From: a bacterium HR27
GTDB taxonomy: Bacteria > Chloroflexota > Chloroflexia > Thermomicrobiales > Thermomicrobiaceae
Assembly (NCBI GenBank): GCA_002898975.1
Contig: BEID01000069.1
Coordinates: 1 to 6,876, forward strand
Length of the DNA stretch: 6,876 nucleotides
Direction: 5' to 3'
Shown: piece by piece, positions 5,607 through 6,876 of the stretch
How positions within the stretch are numbered: position 1 is the first letter of the stretch
Layout of the letters: every line of letters starts with the position of its first letter
Made by a program: the position numbers and the translations under genes
Notes under the pieces: generated by a model
Seen by the model: the letters and a program-made list of their open reading frames with translations, nothing else
What the model was told of the DNA's origin: nothing
Database searches by the model: none

Positions 5607-6419
5607 ATGCAGCCCTGGCGAGACCGGAACGGACGCGTCCTCCCGACACCGCTCCAGGACGACCCCTCGTGGTGGGAACTTTCGGGTGTGGCGCGCGAGG
5701 CGGTGCGGCTGGCCATGCGGACGGTCGCACACCCGGGCACGGCCCACGGGCTCGACGCGACGACCGAGGAGCGACTCGCCCAGCGACTGATCCGGCCGCT
5801 GGCCCAGCGTCCTCGTCCGGCAGACCAGCCCAAGCGAACGCCGGAGGGGCGAGCGGGTGGCGAGCGGGCGAGCGCCCTCGAGCGCCGCACGTCCAGCCAC
5901 CAGAACACGACGGCCAGCGAGCGGGACGCCGGCCGTGCGCGCGCGGCAGCGCTCGCGGCTGCCGAGGAGCCACCCGATCCAGACCAGGTGCTCGCCAGGC
6001 TCGCTGAGGCCCTGCGGGCGTTCTGCTCGCTCGTCCCCAGTCCGCTCACCGTCGAGCGAGTCGCGGCCGGACGGCTGGAGATCCGAGCGGAGCCGGCCGC
6101 AGGCTCGCACCGTGCGCCCCTTTTGGTCGTGCAGCTCGTCGCCGCTGGGGTGCAGGTGGGTCGCCTGCAGCAGCGGGTCGACCGCTGGCTGGGTACGGGG
6201 ACGGAGCGGGTCTGGCTGCTGGATCCGGCTACTGGGGTGGTGACGGTGCACCGGGCGAGCCGGTCACCGCGCTGGTACAGCGTGCCCTGCCGAGTACCGC
6301 TCGAGCCCTGGTGGCTGGACTGGGGGATCGACCTGACCGCACTCTGCGACCGGCCAGCCGGACAGCTGCTCGTCCCGCTGGCGAGCGCGGGGGACGGGAC
6401 GCTCAGGCTGCGTCGGTGA
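5607..6419 (+). CDS. Protein with degenerate Uma2-like (PD-(D/E)XK-related) C-terminal domain
   Basis: A 270-residue protein. Residues 1-65 are a Trp-rich start followed by a helical segment. Residues 66-125 are a Pro/Arg/Glu-rich, probably disordered linker. Residues 126-250 resemble the Uma2 family of putative endonucleases, with LLVVQLVAAG at 172-181, then QQRVDRWLGTGTERVWLLDP at 188-207 and VVTVHR at 211-216. In active Uma2 proteins this reads like PDLVVEV...KVEEYLAAG..VWVVDP. Here the Asp before the strand is absent (APLL), the Glu is Gln176, and the usual Lys is replaced by Gln/Arg, so nuclease activity is unlikely. The ATG at 5607 was chosen because GAGAGGTGG lies at 5592-5600, and codon bias rises there. 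The longer frame from 5400 overlaps csx1 and its upstream region. It is divergent from csx1, and its 3' end overlaps the convergent lipoprotein gene by 17 bp. The Uma2 similarity is moderate; the function is unknown. Confidence 0.8.
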   Translation: MQPWRDRNGRVLPTPLQDDPSWWELSGVAREAVRLAMRTVAHPGTAHGLDATTEERLAQRLIRPLAQRPRPADQPKRTPEGRAGGERASALERRTSSHQNTTASERDAGRARAAALAAAEEPPDPDQVLARLAEALRAFCSLVPSPLTVERVAAGRLEIRAEPAAGSHRAPLLVVQLVAAGVQVGRLQQRVDRWLGTGTERVWLLDPATGVVTVHRASRSPRWYSVPCRVPLEPWWLDWGIDLTALCDRPAGQLLVPLASAGDGTLRLRR

Positions 6420-6870
6420 GCATGAGGAGCACGGTCGTCCCGTGCTCACTCCCCTTGACGATGACGGTGAGGGCGGCATCGCCGCGTTTGGCCGCGACCG
6501 AACTCTGGGGCGACGGCTGGAGCGTCCAGCCGAGCTGCGGGAGCGCTGTCCGGTAGAAGTCGAGCACCTTGTCGGCTGGATCGGGCGTGGCGAAGCTGAT
6601 GGTGCCGCCGTTCTGCACCTGCGTCGCGAGCGGCGACAGCTCGCCCGGCTCGGAGCCGGGATACTTGGGCACCTGGTGCATTTCCCAGACCGGGATGAAC
6701 TCGTAGGAACCGGTGGGTGCAGTGCTTCTGGCTGACTCGCGGGTCGTGCCGGGTGTCCCCGTCGCGACCGGCTCGCTGGCTCCTGCCTGGCCCGATCGCT
6801 GGCGGTTGCGGCATCCCGCGAGTGCGATGGCGCTCCCGAACGCGAGCGCGAGGAACCGGCGGCGTCGCAT
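6403..6870 (-). CDS. Predicted lipoprotein with Tat-like signal, unknown function
   Basis: A 155-residue secreted lipoprotein. The N-terminus MRRRRFLALA followed by a hydrophobic run resembles a twin-arginine signal (RRxFL). It ends in the lipobox LAGC, with the lipidated cysteine at residue 20. A Gly/Ser/Thr/Ala-rich linker covers 21-52. The folded part runs from about 55 to 155. It has a short KYPGSEPGE segment at 69-77, then ISFATPDPADKVLDFYRTAL at 91-110 and PQLGWTL, then a C-terminal LTVIVKGSEHGTTVLLMLT strand pair. Similar YPGA-plus-FYR..L...GW domains occur in many hypothetical lipoproteins of high-GC bacteria, but I cannot name a function. The ATG at 6870 is only six bases from the window edge, so the ribosome site and promoter are mostly out of view. 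Its last 17 bp overlap the end of the Uma2-like gene on the other strand, leaving no room for separate terminators. Confidence 0.85.
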   Translation of the reverse strand: MRRRRFLALAFGSAIALAGCRNRQRSGQAGASEPVATGTPGTTRESARSTAPTGSYEFIPVWEMHQVPKYPGSEPGELSPLATQVQNGGTISFATPDPADKVLDFYRTALPQLGWTLQPSPQSSVAAKRGDAALTVIVKGSEHGTTVLLMLTDAA

Positions 6871-6876
6871 CGTCTC

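Noticed and set aside
5028..6251. 407-codon minus-strand open frame covering the Uma2-like gene and the csx1 start
   Set aside because: The product is Arg/Pro/His-rich with no domain, and it overlaps two better supported genes on both strands.
1..6876. tRNA, rRNA or insertion-sequence features
   Set aside because: I saw no cloverleaf with a CCA end, no rRNA-like conserved stretches and no transposase motifs with terminal inverted repeats.

Overview
This is a high-GC bacterial window (roughly two-thirds G+C by eye) whose genes end almost every codon in G or C and use ATG and GTG starts with purine-rich Shine-Dalgarno sequences. The mix of a DxTHG-type CARF-HEPN protein, M48 peptidases, a Uma2-like protein and a Tat-like lipoprotein would fit a thermophilic Chloroflexota/Thermomicrobia-type genome. 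That placement is a hunch from gene style, not something the sequence proves.

Layout from left to right. Bases 1-346 hold the edge of an uncertain partial gene and a stem-loop abutting the stop of the first M48 gene. Four genes then lie on the minus strand. In transcription order they are a CARF-HEPN protein of the Csx1/DxTHG family (4211-5425), a small polytopic membrane protein (3280-3897), a full-length membrane-anchored M48 metallopeptidase (1632-3113) and a shorter M48 paralogue without the N-terminal membrane region (347-1282). They are co-directional but separated by gaps of 313, 166 and 349 bp, so a tight operon is not shown. Several of these gaps carry stem-loops or short repeats. 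Divergent from the CARF gene, on the plus strand, is a 270-residue protein with a degenerate Uma2-like C-terminal domain (5607-6419). It meets a minus-strand lipoprotein (6403-6870) tail to tail with a 17-bp overlap.

The best supported biology is the CARF-HEPN protein, the kind of ancillary RNase that type III CRISPR systems switch on with cyclic oligoadenylate. No cas10, csm, cmr or cas6 gene and no repeat-spacer array lies in the window, so here it is either a satellite of a distant CRISPR locus or a stand-alone sensor. Downstream are two tandem HExxH metallopeptidases and a membrane protein. The membrane protein's last four helices carry an Asp, an Asp and a P-x-L-P in the order found in presenilin-type aspartyl proteases. 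A nucleotide-sensing RNase next to a membrane-proteolysis cluster is the most interesting hypothesis here, but functional coupling is inference only.
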